A DNA stretch of 64,000 nt from Dastarcus helophoroides (lineage: Eukaryota; Arthropoda; Insecta; Coleoptera; Bothrideridae). The stretch is from contig CM053327.1 of NCBI GenBank assembly GCA_028583605.1, positions 42,174,059 through 42,238,058 of the forward strand. Direction: 5' to 3'. Shown one piece after another: positions 12,540 to 23,662 of the stretch (its first letter is position 1; each line of letters opens with the position of its first letter). The position numbers and the translations under genes are program-made. The notes under the pieces are model-generated. The model was not told where the DNA came from. It was given only the letters and a program-made list of their open reading frames with translations, and made no database searches.

Positions 12540-14668
12540 GTCCCAGTTAGAGTTATACATCCCAACATTTGGAGCCAGGCTCAACATCTGACCTGCAACA
12601 CCTATTCCTTCCAGATCTTCTGGTTTTCATGTTTCTTTTCCAGTCAGATTATATCTGTATCTGGCAAGGTTTTAACAAGCACACAAAATGTGTAAATGCC
12701 ATAGTTTCATTCCCGCATAGTTGACATCAGTGGCTTTCTAATAGGTTGAGTTTAACCAGCAGTCCTTTGAAGTTCTCCTGACCAGTAAGCAGACCTTGTG
12801 ATTTGTGTAGTCTGCTATTATTCCTTACGACAAGTACTTCGGCGCTTGATTGCAAGGGTTTATCCATCAGCAGTCTTGCTTGCCTGCAGGTGTCCATGTT
12901 CCTCCAGTAGTTCAAATGAGCCCATTCAAGGTCTTCCCAACATTTGCAGCCAGCCTCAACATCTGACCTGCAGCACTCTTTCCTTCCAGATCTTCTGATC
13001 TTAATGTTTCTCTACCAGTCAGGTTATATCTGTATCTGGCAAGGTTTCAACAAGCACACACAATGTGTAGCCTTTTCATTCCCATATAGTTGACATCGGT
13101 GGCTTTGTAATAGGTTGATTTTAACCAGGTGTCCTTTCAAGTTCCCCTGACCAGTGAGCAGACCTAGTGAATTTGCTTAGTCTTCTATTACTCTCTGCAA
13201 TAGCTACTTCAGCCCTTGATTGCAAGGGTTTATCCATCAGCAGTCTTGCTTGCCTGCAGGTGGTTATGTTCCTTCAGTGGTTCAAATGAGCCCATTCGAG
13301 GTCATCCCAACATTTTCAGCTAGACTCAACATCTGACCTGCAACACTCATTCCTTCCAGATCTTCTGAGCTTAATGTTTCTCTACCAGTCAGGTTATATC
13401 TGCATCTGGCAAGATTTCAACAAGCACACACAATGTGTAGTCTTTTCATTCCCATATAGTTGACATCGGTGGCTTTGTAATAGGTTGATTTTAAGCAGGT
13501 GTCCTTTGAAGTTCCCCTGACCAGTGAGCAGACCTAGTGATTTGCTTAGTCTTCTATTACTCTTTGCAATTGGTACTTCAGCCCTTGATTGCAAGGGTTT
13601 ATCCGTCAGCAGTCTTGCTTGCCCGCAGATGGTTATGTTCCTCCAGTGGTTCAAATGAGCCCATTCAAGGTCATCCCAACATTGGCAGCCAGACTCAACA
13701 TCTGACCTGCAACACTCATTCCTTCCAGATCTTCTGAGCTTAATGATTCTCCACCAGTCAGGTTATATCTGTATCTGGCAAGGTTTCAACAGGCACACAC
13801 CATGTGTAGCCGTTTCATTCTCATATAGTTGACATCGGTGGCTTTGTAATAGGTTGATTTTAACCAGGTGTCCTTTCAAGTTCCCCTGACCAGTGAGCAG
13901 ACCTAGTGATTTACTTAGTCTTCTATTACTCTTTGCAATAGGTACTTCAGCCCTTGATTGCAAGGGTTTATCCATCAGCAGTCTTGCTTGCCTGCAGGTG
14001 GTTATGTTATGGTTCAAATGAGCCTATTCGAGGTCATCCCAACATTTGCAGCCAGACTCAACATCTGACCTTCAACACATATTCCTTCCAGATCTTCTGG
14101 TTTTAATGTTTCTTTTCCAGTCAGGTTATGTCGGCATCTGGCAAGGATTCAACAAGCATACACAATGTGTAGCCGTTTCATTCCCATATAGTTGATATCG
14201 GTGGCTTTGTAATAGGTTGATTTTAACCAGGTGTCCTTTCAAGTTCCCCTGACCAGTGGGCAGACCTAGTGATTTGCTTAGTCCTCTATTACTCTTTGCA
14301 ATAGGTACTTTAGCCCTTGATTGCAAGGGTTTATCCATCAGCAGTCTTGCTTGCCTGCAGGTGGTTTTGTTCCTCCTGTGGTTCAAATGAGCCTATTCAA
14401 GGTCATCCCAACATTTGCAGCTAGACTCAACATCTGACCTGCAACACTCATTCCTTCCAGATCTTCTGGTTTTAATGTTTCTTTTCCAGTCAGATTATAT
14501 CTGTATCTGGCAAGGTTTCAACAAGCACACACAATGTGTAGCCGTTTCATTTTCATCGGTGGCTTTGTAACAGGTTGATTTTAACTAGGTGTCCTTTCAA
14601 GTTTCCCTGACCAGTGAGCAGACCTAGTGATTTGATTAGTCTTATATTACTCTTTGCAATAGGTACTT
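12540..14668 (-). repeat. Array of about 369-bp units derived from a non-LTR pol tail
   Basis: The marker tacttcagcccttgattg (with small variants) recurs at 12835, 13205, 13574, 13943, 14306 and 14664, spaced 358-370 bp. On the minus strand most units translate to a conserved string such as CRQARLLMDKPLQSRAEVP, then SKSLGLLTGQGNLKGH, then INLLQSHRCQLYGNE and THCVC. This is the C-terminal tail that follows RNase H in some arthropod non-LTR pol genes, with a C-x2-C-like (partly mutated) and H-x-C pattern. Each unit also has a non-coding half (cagccagactcaacatctga). The pol upstream of the tail is missing, so this is satellite-like amplification of a retroelement fragment. The sixth unit is cut at 14668 by the insertion at 14669-16498 and continues at 16499. 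Confidence 0.75.
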
Positions 14669-16498
14669 CTCCCGCAAAAATGGAATTTGATAATATTAAT
14701 TTAACTAACCCCCAAGACATTGCTGAAAATTATAACAAATTTATTGTAAATAGCATTGAGCTATTAGTACAATCAAACCCATCAACAAGAACAACTATCT
14801 GAAATGAACCTATTGAGAGTACGTTTATCCTTAAATCATTTACGTAAGAAGAAGTATCAAAGGCCATTAGGAACACAAAAAATTCATCGACTGATTTAGT
14901 CACCAAATCTGTCATAGAAGCCAGCGGAGGGTTCATTGCAACCAAATTGACCGATATATACAATAAATCAATTTCTACTACCACTTTCCCAACACGTTGG
15001 AAAACATCATTAATTTTCCCTAAACAAAAAGTACCAAATTCAATACAACCCGGTGATTATAGACCTGTTATTACTATGCCATACCTCGAAAAAGTTTTTG
15101 AATCATTAATATATACTCAAGTTATTAATTACATAAACTCCAATAATATTTTAATTGAACAGCAATCGGGTTTTCGTGAAAAACAATCCTGTGAATCTTC
15201 TCTGCAATTAGTAGTATCAAAATGGAAAAAATGGTTGGACAATAATAACTGTGTAGCCATTGCGACATTCCTCGACTTAAAACGTGCTTTCGAAACTATT
15301 GATAGATCGACTCTTCTAGTAAAACTGGAAAATATGGGCTTTCATGATTCTACAGTACAATGGTTTCGTTCATATCTATTTGGCAGAAGTCAGAGAACAA
15401 CGATCGATGGATTTTCCTCTAATCCTGTCGACAACATTTATGGAGTTCCACAAGGAACGATCCTGGGACCAATATTATTTTTAATGTATTATTATTAGTG
15501 ATCCAAATACATTCCTAAACCTTTTTGCAGATGATACCCTTGTTACTGTGCTTGATGATAACATTGACAGTGCTATTGATAAAATGAACTTAGTGCTAGA
15601 TTCAATGAGTCACTGGTTACAAACAAATAAATTGCTAATTAACACAAACAAATCCAAAGTAATGATAACGGGAAACTGTGATGCATCTGATATACGACCA
15701 ATAATATTAAACCAAACAAATTTAGAATATGTCAATGAGATCAAATACTTAGGTGTTATTATAGATTCATCCCTGAACTTTAAAAATCATGCTAAGACTA
15801 CTATTGATAAACTTTCATCTAGAGTTAAATATTTTTGGCGTATTTGTCAATCTTTAAATCTTCCTGCTAGAATTGACCTCTATAAGTCATGGATTGCCCC
15901 TTTATTCATCTATTGCCCAACAATTACGCATTATTTCACTCAAGAACTCTTAAATAAACTACAACTATTACAAAATAGAGCATTAAGAATCATTTTGCGA
16001 TGCAATAATCATGTTAGTGTTGACTTCATGCTTGAATGTCTCCAGTTCTTGTCCGTAAAACAATATCTGTTCTATCTTAACATGTGCTTTATTTTTAAAA
16101 TAACTAAAAACCTTTTGCCGAATTATTTAAAAATTTGTTTAATCAATGTTAGAGATATTCACAACCATAATACCCGCAACACAACAAATTTTTATATAAA
16201 CACAGTTAAAAAGCAAAGTACCAAAAGATCCCTATTTTTTGATGGTTTATGTGAATTCAACAACTTACCTGTTGCAATAAAAAATTCTAATTTCCTCTAT
16301 CAATTTAAGAGTCTTTTACGAAAAATTATCCCTAGAAAATAGATTCGGAATTTTATATATGTGTATTTTTTTTTTTAATATGTTAGATTAATTTATTGTC
16401 ATTTTGTCATAATATGTATTTATTATTAATATTATTATTGCTACCATTCTTTTATGAATCATTTGTAATTAATATGTATTTTATACATTTTAAATAAA
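14669..16498 (+). mobile_element. 5'-truncated non-LTR retrotransposon inserted in the 369-bp array
   Basis: The array unit is interrupted after aggtactt and resumes as tacttcagcccttgattgcg at 16499. The bases tacttc at 14664-14669 and 16499-16504 are shared and form a short target duplication or target overlap. The insert encodes a reverse transcriptase followed by a C-terminal region without RNase H. It ends in AT-rich sequence with taaataaata at 16491-16500 instead of a clean poly-A. The 5' end is missing: there is no endonuclease domain, and coding starts in the linker before RT. The C-terminal region with the pattern HNHNTRNTTNF and then the string FNNLP is typical of CR1/L2/Jockey-like pol ends; the exact clade is uncertain. 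Confidence 0.85.
14690..16342 (+). pseudogene. Reverse transcriptase of the inserted non-LTR element, broken
   Basis: The frame at 14947-15498 shows RT blocks in order: GDYRPVITMPYLEKVFE (fingers), QSGFREKQSCESSL, the motif-A region FLDLKRAFETIDRSTLL with a catalytic aspartate, and motif B, GVPQGTILGPILF. The catalytic motif FADD lies in a different frame at about 15526, and the rest of the C-terminal half runs to 16342, ending KSLLRKIIPRK. The break is at about 15484-15500, where a YINDI-type segment between motifs B and C is partly missing; a small deletion shifted the frame. Further upstream, 14690-14946 can be read as linker with stops near 14800 and 14846. The gene would have copied the element RNA at the target site; this copy is inactive. 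The upstream endonuclease is absent because of 5' truncation. Confidence 0.85.
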
Positions 16499-16793
16499 TA
16501 CTTCAGCCCTTGATTGCGAGGGTTTATCCATCAGCAGTCTTGCTTGCCTGCAGGTCGTTATGTTCCTCCAGTGGTTCAAATGAGCCTATTCAAGGTCATC
16601 TCAACATTTGCAGCCAGACTCAACATCTGACCTTCAGCACATATTCCTTCCAGATCTTCTGGTTTTAATGTTTCTTTTCCAGTCAGATTATATCTGTATC
16701 TGGCAAGGTTTCAACAAGCACACACAATGTATAAATTGTTTCAGTTTCAATCCCACATAGTTGACATCAGTGGCTTTCTAACAGGTTGAGTTT
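16499..16793 (-). repeat. Continuation of the 369-bp pol-tail array
   Basis: This is the second part of the sixth unit, from tacttcagcccttgattg to gctttctaacaggttgag, displaced by the 1.8-kb insertion. It carries the same markers as the units at 12.5-14.7 kb. Confidence 0.8.
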
Positions 16794-17298
16794 AGTGTTG
16801 GAATAATCGAACGATTTTCAGAATCGAATACATTGAATTCGAATACTTTTGAGAATCGAATGAGTATTCGAATACAAAGAATCGAATTATGGGGTAATAA
16901 AATACCTACAAGAAAAATTGTCTCGGCGGCCTATTCGAGGTATGTGGTGGCGAGACATGACCTTCGATTTCACTACTTCTGTACCTATGCCCATAATTGG
17001 TAATTTCCTAATTGAATGTATATAAATTTCTTAATATAAATAAATCTTGAAGCTTTAGAATTCGCATACGTATCTTTAAATTTGATTGGATTCGCATATT
17101 GGTACTGTATTTCCAGATATTGCTAAATTTCATTATTAAAATTGAGAGCCAGATTTTAAAAAGTACTTAAGCATTTCGCTATTTAATAATTTTATGAGAA
17201 GAATGAAGCAATAAATTAAAAATGAGATACATATTCGAATGCAGGAGTGTGCGAGCATAATGCGTAACCAACCATCCCGAATAAAAATGATCTCGAAT
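16794..17298. other. Unclassified AT-rich insert-like segment
   Basis: It begins abruptly after the pol-tail unit with gtgttggaataatcgaacg and contains several attcgaata repeats (16820-16890), with ttcgaat again at about 17235. Such ends resemble some hAT-type elements, but I could find neither a matching inverted end nor a target duplication. No gene is seen. Confidence 0.35.
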
Positions 17299-18780
17299 CA
17301 GTAGCGGCTAGTAGCTAAAACTGGAGGGGGTGCTGCGACGGCGTTTGTGTGTTAAAATTGTGTAAAAGCAAATTAGTTCAGAAAATTAATAACAAATCAG
17401 CTCTGTTGCTTCTCAATGAACCTCCAATAGAAACCTCAACTTTAGGAAAAAAGGCAAAATTCGAGAAAAAAATTTTGTGATTAAATAATGAATTTTATCT
17501 GTTTTTTAGAAACATTCCTGAGCTTGAAATATGTTTTTTTTTTAAATAGATATTTTTTTTTCTTTCCAAACATAAACTTTTTAAAAAAAATGTCGAATTA
17601 AAACTCAAAGTTAAGAAATAGTATCTGTTGTTAAAATTGTTCGAAGTTTTGAGACAAATTTCGAATAATCATTTACAGTTCAATTACAAATACATTCCCA
17701 AAATGTGAATTTTAATCACAATCGACTTCACGCTGAAATATTTGATCTCTGAAGTTTCCATGGGAACTTCAAAATTACTAGAAAAAATTTAAATTAGAAC
17801 ATTAAATTGTCAATTAATTTAATATTTTGACTATTTTTAATTTCGAAATTTCGACTTTTCTAGAAATGTTGACTCATTTTTCAAAATTTCAATAAATCCT
17901 ACTTAAAAAGTCAAAATTTTGAGAATATTTCTGACAATTAATTTATTCCTTATTATTTATTATTTTTTTTGAAAAATTTTATAAACCAATAAAAAATTTC
18001 TAGAAATGTTGTTTGCTTTTTCTTCAAATTTTGAGCTTAATCTTTAAATTTCAATATATTTTTTATCGAAATTTAAAGGACTTGACAATTTCGAGAATAA
18101 ATTTAACAAATAAAAATAACAGTTCTAGAAAAATTGGAAATTTAGATTCAGAATTTTTTTCGGTTCTACAATAGTGATAAGTTTTTTTTAGTGAAATAAC
18201 AAATCGCAAAAAAGTTGAAATTTAGAAGGTTCATTTTTTCTTGAAATTCAACATTTATGTCAAAATTGAACTTTTTTTTAAATCTCTTCAAAATGTTGAC
18301 ATTCTTAGAGAAATTTTAGGATTTTTTTTTAAACATTTTTTGTCAAAATTTTTATATAAAGAATAGATAAAAGCAATCACTAAACACATACTTAATCGAT
18401 TTTAAAAATGTGAACCCCAAGTGGGGTGAAAAACGATATTTAACTGAACATTCAAATTTAAAATTTTCTTTTACAAGCCAAAAATTGGGTTTTGGAAAAC
18501 AATTTTGCTCGAAAAAGGCAACTTTGGAAAGGTCGAAATTGTCGAAAAACTTTTAAAAACAGAATTTTCAAAACAAGACGCAAGGGGCAATTACAAAATG
18601 TCATCACTTTCTTTTATAAGCTAAAAATTAGGTTTGAAAATTTGGCTCAACAAGACAAAATTTTGAAATGTTGAAAGTTTCGATTAAAATTGAAAATTTC
18701 GTTAATTAACATTTTGAAAAACTGTTTTAAAAAAGTCGAAATTTTTAAAAAGGGTCGAATTACATCAAGACGAAATATTA
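17299..18780. mobile_element. One-ended relative of the hAT element at 4161
   Basis: The first about 40 bases (cagtagcggctagtagc, then gagggggtgctgcgac) align with the left end of the element at 4161 (cagtggcggctcgtagg, then atgggggtgctgcgac). The body is the same kind of AT-rich tcgaaatttt sequence. No right inverted end is visible before the LINE fragment at 18.79 kb, and the eight bases before it (tctcgaat) are not repeated downstream, so the right end is lost or lies beyond a later rearrangement. The reading frame at 18492 is low-complexity. Confidence 0.5.
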
Positions 18781-18785
18781 AGTCA

Positions 18786-19200
18786 AGTCGCCAACAACCT
18801 GTGCTCTATTGTTTCGAGAGAATCGGTCAAACTCTCGTCATCAATTAGGCCAATCGCTCTTCTTTGAATTGAATCCAAAAGAGCTAAAGTATTAAAATAC
18901 AGAACTTGTCCCCTGAAACCAAAAAAGATTAAAAAACACAACAAAGGTAGCTCCAGTCGTTGGATAAGTTCTGTATTTCAATTTTTGAAGATAACCAAGG
19001 AGCAGCTAAAGTATGCTTTGGGGCTAAACTCCAAACATGAGAACAGTATTCTAGTGTTGGCCTAATTTGAGCTTTGTATAGCCTGCTGTTATCACTTGTA
19101 ATAGGTACTTCAGCCCTTGATTGCAAAGGTTTATCCATCAGCAGTCTTGCTTGCCTGCAGATGGTTATGTTCCTCCAGCGGTTCAAATGAGCACATTCGA
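18786..19200 (-). pseudogene. Chimeric non-LTR pol fragment
   Basis: Read on the minus strand, 19081-19200 is the RNase-H-type tail family (CRQARLLMDKPLQSRAEVP). It is joined, at the string SDNSRLYKAQIRP, to a different RT C-terminal family (TLEYCSHVWSLAPKHTLA), the same family as at 24-26.7 kb. The continuation, LLDSIQRRAIGLIDDESLTD and SLETIEHR, lies at 18786-18890. A foldback element at 18892-19003 interrupts it. Two element families are thus fused in one frame. Confidence 0.65.
18892..19003. mobile_element. Short foldback element with 10-bp flanking repeat
   Basis: The sequence agctaaagta at 18882-18891 is repeated at 19004-19013. Between them are arms of the foldback family (cagaacttgtcccctgaaac on the left, gttctgtatttcaatttttg on the right). 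The insertion interrupts an RT-derived frame. It is a deleted copy, about 110 bp instead of about 280 bp. Confidence 0.7.
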
Positions 19201-19700
19201 GGTCTGTTAATATGATGACGAAAACGTATTTGGTTAAATTAGAAAATTCAACCAGTAAGGATGCAATAACATATTTTCATATTAGTTTCAAGTGCTTGGA
19301 AATACCAAGTTAGGCAGCCAATATTATGTACACATCATTGCATTTCTTCTCACCAATTTTGGGCTACGTTTACCTCGGAAGTGTTTCGCCTCGGTATGGT
19401 TAACCTAGAGACTGGTTAACCTAGAGACTGGTTAACCTAGAGGCTGGTTAACCTAATGAGTTATCGTGCTCTTCTGTCTTGTTTCCGTGTTCCTGAATAA
19501 ATCCCCTACGATGACGGGTAAAATATCTACACTTCCACTTCCACTACCACTTCCAGTACTTCGGTGACACTGTCCAGCTGGAAGAAATAATTTAATACAA
19601 AATTTAACCCAATAATGGTAATTTGAAGCAGCGAATTGGAAATTTAAGCTCATACTATTACTTTTTTTTCTCAACTGATGCAATTAACCTATGTTTCATG
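19201..19700. other. Unique sequence with a 16-bp minisatellite
   Basis: At 19398-19461 ggttaacctagagact is repeated about four times with 16-bp spacing. At 19530-19556 there is a short cacttcc-type repeat. The predicted small frames, including one with an SGSGSG run, are translations of these repeats. No gene was found. Confidence 0.5.
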
Positions 19701-19860
19701 GAACGGACTGGTCCTTGGTTATCTTCAAAAATTGAAACACAGAACTTGTCCCCTGAAACCAAGAAAAATTAAAAAACACAACAAAGGTTGCACTAACGCG
19801 TTTCGACATCCAAGCTGTCATTTTTCTTGGTTTCAGGGGACAAGTCCTGCGTTTCAATTA
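19701..19860. mobile_element. Foldback element copy
   Basis: The left arm ggactggtccttggttatct, then attgaaacacagaacttg and ccctgaaaccaagaaa, is followed by gttgcactaacgcgtttcga and a partial right arm, ttcttggtttcaggggacaa. The right arm is shorter than the left. The flanks share aacctatgt (19686-19694 and after 19858), compatible with a 9-bp duplication, but flanking homology is longer than nine bases, so the exact ends are uncertain. Confidence 0.65.
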
Positions 19861-20589
19861 ACCTATGTGTTTCTTTTCGAAAACCCTTCACTCCATGAGG
19901 GTAGCTTTGCCTAACTAAATATGGCGTTATTTTTCCTATAGTTTAAACACGCGAATTCAATTAATCATTGCATTTTTAACATAATATTTCCACGTAAAGG
20001 CGAGCAGTCAGGCGACATGATAAGTGTTAATGTTGGCCTTTTAATGGCGTGCAGATGCCTTAGCGAGCATTCCAGTCTAAAGCAGAGCAGGTTTGACGTT
20101 TTAATTCACGAACGGTAGCCGAGTCATCGGTCAGTTATACAAAAGGTAGCGCATTTATTATTTGATATGAGAGACCCGCAAGAAATGCGGAATGTGTGAA
20201 TATATGGTCAGTGGCCGCTCCTTTGTGGTTAACTTCTGCATTCCTGCATTCACATGATAACACACCGCCGTTTCCATATCCAATTACTTTAGTGACTTGC
20301 AACCAACATAAATCCTTCAAAATTCATCATTTATTACCGTGTCGCTTTCAGTCGTCACCATAAAGGCACATGGCAAAAACATTGAATTTAACACTAAATT
20401 ATGTGGCACATGGTCAGTTGGGATAATTATTATGTGGTTTCGTAGTAAGGCATCCGTTGTCTTCAATCATAATTTTGATAAAATGTGAAAGTTTGCAAAA
20501 CTTAATTTGGCTAAACTGCAACCAAGTACTTCAATAAGAATGCATCACATTATACCTTATCTAGAACCAATGAGTCTTCTCTATCTTTT
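19861..20589. other. Unique intergenic sequence
   Basis: No repeat family or gene was recognised. The short minus-strand frame near 20.2 kb has no motif I know. Confidence 0.45.
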
Positions 20590-20617
20590 CCAGTTGACAG
20601 CTAACTTCATACTTTGT

Positions 20618-20826
20618 AAAAACTGATGTACAAATCTTATCTCCTGAAACTAAGGAAGATTCAAAACGTTGCTCTAGTGCGTTTCGATAACCAAGCTATT
20701 ATCTTCAGAGAATCGAAACGCATTAGAGCAACTATTGTACTTTTTAATTTTTCTTGGTTACAGGGGACAAGATTTGTACATCAATTTTTGAAGATAATCA
20801 AGGACAAGTCCATTCCATCAAGATTT
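20618..20826. mobile_element. Foldback element with 9-bp target duplication
   Basis: The sequence atactttgt at 20609-20617 recurs exactly at 20827-20835. Between them, in about 209 bp, are a left arm (atctcctgaaactaaggaag, then gcgtttcgataaccaagcta) and its inverted counterpart ending in gaagataatcaaggacaagt. A 9-bp duplication together with long inverted arms is what Mutator-like foldback elements produce; that classification is inference. There is no coding sequence. Confidence 0.78.
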
Positions 20827-20918
20827 ATACTTTGTGGAAGAGAAAACGTTATGGAAAAACATGCTGAGGCTAGGATTGTGGTATTGGATATCTCAAAGGC
20901 CTTCGACAGAGTCTGGCA

Positions 20919-23662
20919 CAGGCACGTAGCCAGGGGGGGGGTCCAAGGGGTCCGGACCCTCCCCGAAATGAATATTCCCCAAAAAATTTACGATGATACG
21001 AATTGAAATATCAGTAGAAAAACGGCTAATTGTATATTTAAGCATGTAAATAATTTTCGAAATTGCCAACTATTCAGCTTATGATAAGCAACATTTTAAT
21101 AAAAATTGGCAATGAACTCAAGGCTTCCCAATACATGCACCAACCCTTTTACAATTTAATATTGACACTTAGCAGTAGGCTACGTTCAGTAATTTCAATT
21201 TTTTATTACCCCAAATTTCGGCTTTCTTGACATATGTATGCATGGAGTAGAATTTTCGAGAAAAAAGTCGAAATTTTGAGTTTAAAGTCGACATTTTTCA
21301 AAAGCGTAGGAAGGCATTGATTAAAAAAATTATATTTAGAAATTTCGACATTTTACAAAAGCGTCAAAAGTACACTGATTATAAAAAAAAAATGTTTAGG
21401 GATTTCGACTTTTTTGTCAAAAACTCGGTTTTTTTTAAATTTCGATTTTTTTTCTCGAAATTTCGGCTTTAAACTCGAAATTTCGACTTAACACTCGAAA
21501 GTTCGACTTTTTTATCAAAAATTCGACTTTTTTCTTGACATTTCTACTTTCTTCTTAAAATTCCGAGACTAATGTCGAAATTTCGACTTTAATATCGAAA
21601 TTTTTTTTCGAATAAGTCAAAATTTTTACACTATGGTCAAATTAGGCAGATGACAGTTGCGTCCCACCACTCCTCTTTCCAAACAATCTTCACAGAAATT
21701 TCGAGAAAAAAGTCGAAGTTTGAGGAAAACGTAAGTTGAAATTCCGAGAAAAAAGTCAAAATTTCTAGAAAAATAGTCGACATTTTGAGTTTAAAGCCGA
21801 AATTTCGAGAAAAATGTCGAAATTTTGATATTAAGGTTAAGATTTCGAGAAAAAAGTCGATATTTGAGAAAAAAATCTAAAATTGGGAAAGAAAAAACGA
21901 AATTTTGAGAAAAAAGTCGAACTTTTCAGATTAAGGCCGAAATTTCCAGAAAAAAGTCGAAATTTGAAAATAACATCGAAATTTCGAGAAAAAGTAGATA
22001 GAAATTTCGAAATATTTCGAGCAAAAAGATGAAATTTCGAGAAAAAAAGTCGAAATTTGCAAAAAAAGTCCAAATTTCGATAAAAAAAAGTCAAAATTTT
22101 GAGTATAAAGTCGAAATTTTGAGAGAAATGTCGAAATTTCTATATTAAAGCCAAAATTTCGAGAAAGAAGTCGAAATTTGAGAAAAAAAAAACGAAATTT
22201 CGAGGAAAAGGCAAAATTTCGAGAAAAAAATCAAATTTTGAGAAAAAAGTCAAAATTTGGAGAAAAAAGTCGAAATTTTGAGAAATAAAGTCAAAATTTA
22301 AGAAAAAAATCTAAATTTCGAGAAAAAAGTCGAAATTTCGAGCTTAAAATTATTTTGTAAAATTTGCAATTATTAATATTATTATTTTCCCGATTTATTT
22401 TGGAGGGAAAAACTTAAACTAAATATTGGCTGCAAATATAAAAGAAATTACACTATTTTTTAGGTGCAGTTTCATAAATTTTCTATACATTCCAATGTTT
22501 TTCGAAATTTCGACTCTTTTGATAAACATATTTATACGTATTTTGACCTTATTTTCAAAATATTCATTTTAGTTTAGTTTAGTTTCAAGTTTGGCCTTTT
22601 AATTTTCCTTTTATTTAAACAAAATTTTCAGTTGATATTCTAACTTTTGATATTTTTGAGACTTAATTTTTATTTAACATTTTGAAATAATTTAGAAATA
22701 TTAACATTTTTATTTTGCCATTTCGACTTTAAGATCGAAATTTCTAAAAAATGATTTTATAAATTTCGATTTTTTAAAAATTTTCTTTTCAGTTTAGCTA
22801 GAAATATTTTTTATAATGTTAGCGTTTTTTTGTTTAAAATTTTAATTTTGTCTAAAGATATTTATTTTACAATTACAGTTTTTTATTTTTTTTCTAATTT
22901 TTTTGCTTTGCTCTAAAAATTGTGTTTTTTGTTTCAAATTTTAATCCTAGTCACGAAATTACTACTTTTTTAAACAAATTTCGAGTTTAAACTCAAAAGT
23001 TTTGCTTCATCAGATAACTTTCGGTTTTTTCTCAATATTTAAATTTTTTCTGAATATTTTGGTAAACTCAACATTTTGAGTTTTAAAAAAATATACCTTA
23101 AACTTCGACGCTTCTGGATTTTTAATGATAAAGTTCTTTTCTTTTTCATTCTTTTAATTTTTCGTCCAAATTTTCGCTTTTCCTGAAGATTCTTAAAATA
23201 AATTCAAATTTTCGACAAAAATCGAAATACAAATTAAAATGGAAGCTTTTATTAATTTTTTTTTATTTCATCTTTAATATCTAGTATTCCTAATTTCATC
23301 TTTGATCTCAAATTTTATGCTGCTCTTAAAAGTTTAAAAATCAGTTATTTTGAAAAAATTACTGGGTAATTCTAAAAAATTTTTTAAAATTTAAATTTGA
23401 AAGATTTAAATATCGAGACTGAAGTCGAACTTTCGAGTTTCAAATTATAGTCCAAACTTCAAAGTTAAGATTAGAAATTTTATGCAAAAATAAAAAATGA
23501 GCACTAAGTACAAGACCAAGACGTTTATTGATTTAACAACTCAGCTTTGTCTTTAAATTTTGCAATATTGCTTTTTTCGAAGAAGTTTCTGTGTCTCTAA
23601 CATAAAAAAGGGAGGGGGGAGTTGGACCCCCCCCCAGAACGAAAATCCTGGCTACGTGCCTG
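20919..23662. mobile_element. Nonautonomous hAT, 2,744 bp, perfect 16-bp TIRs
   Basis: The left end caggcacgtagccagg (20919-20934) is the exact reverse complement of the right end cctggctacgtgcctg (23647-23662). The flanking eight bases gtctggca at 20911-20918 and 23663-23670 are identical. Removing the element rejoins the RT reading frame around motif A. G-rich and C-rich tracts lie just inside the left and right ends. The interior is AT-rich with a striking tandem texture of gaaatttcgagaaaaaagtc units of about 18-21 bp at 21.2-22.35 kb and diffuse AT-rich sequence afterwards. No transposase is present. The predicted minus-strand frame rich in phenylalanine near 22 kb is repeat translation. 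Confidence 0.92.
21240..22345. repeat. Degenerate about 20-bp minisatellite inside the hAT element
   Basis: The unit is roughly gaaatttcgagaaaaaagtc, repeated dozens of times with variation in the lengths of the A runs. In the left part (21240-21600) the opposite-strand version (ttcgacttttttctcgaaat type) dominates; from 21690 on the direct version does. The array thus changes orientation near 21.65 kb. Confidence 0.75.

Noticed and set aside
10497..14660. CRISPR-like regular spacing in the 120-bp and 369-bp arrays
   Set aside because: The whole unit is repeated, with no constant short repeat separated by unique spacers, and the context is eukaryotic.
14669..16498. Element reading as an intact non-LTR retrotransposon
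   Set aside because: No endonuclease, a frameshift between RT motifs B and C, and stops upstream show a truncated dead copy.
16794..17298. A complete hAT-type element beginning gtgttggaataatcg
   Set aside because: No matching inverted end and no flanking target duplication could be found.
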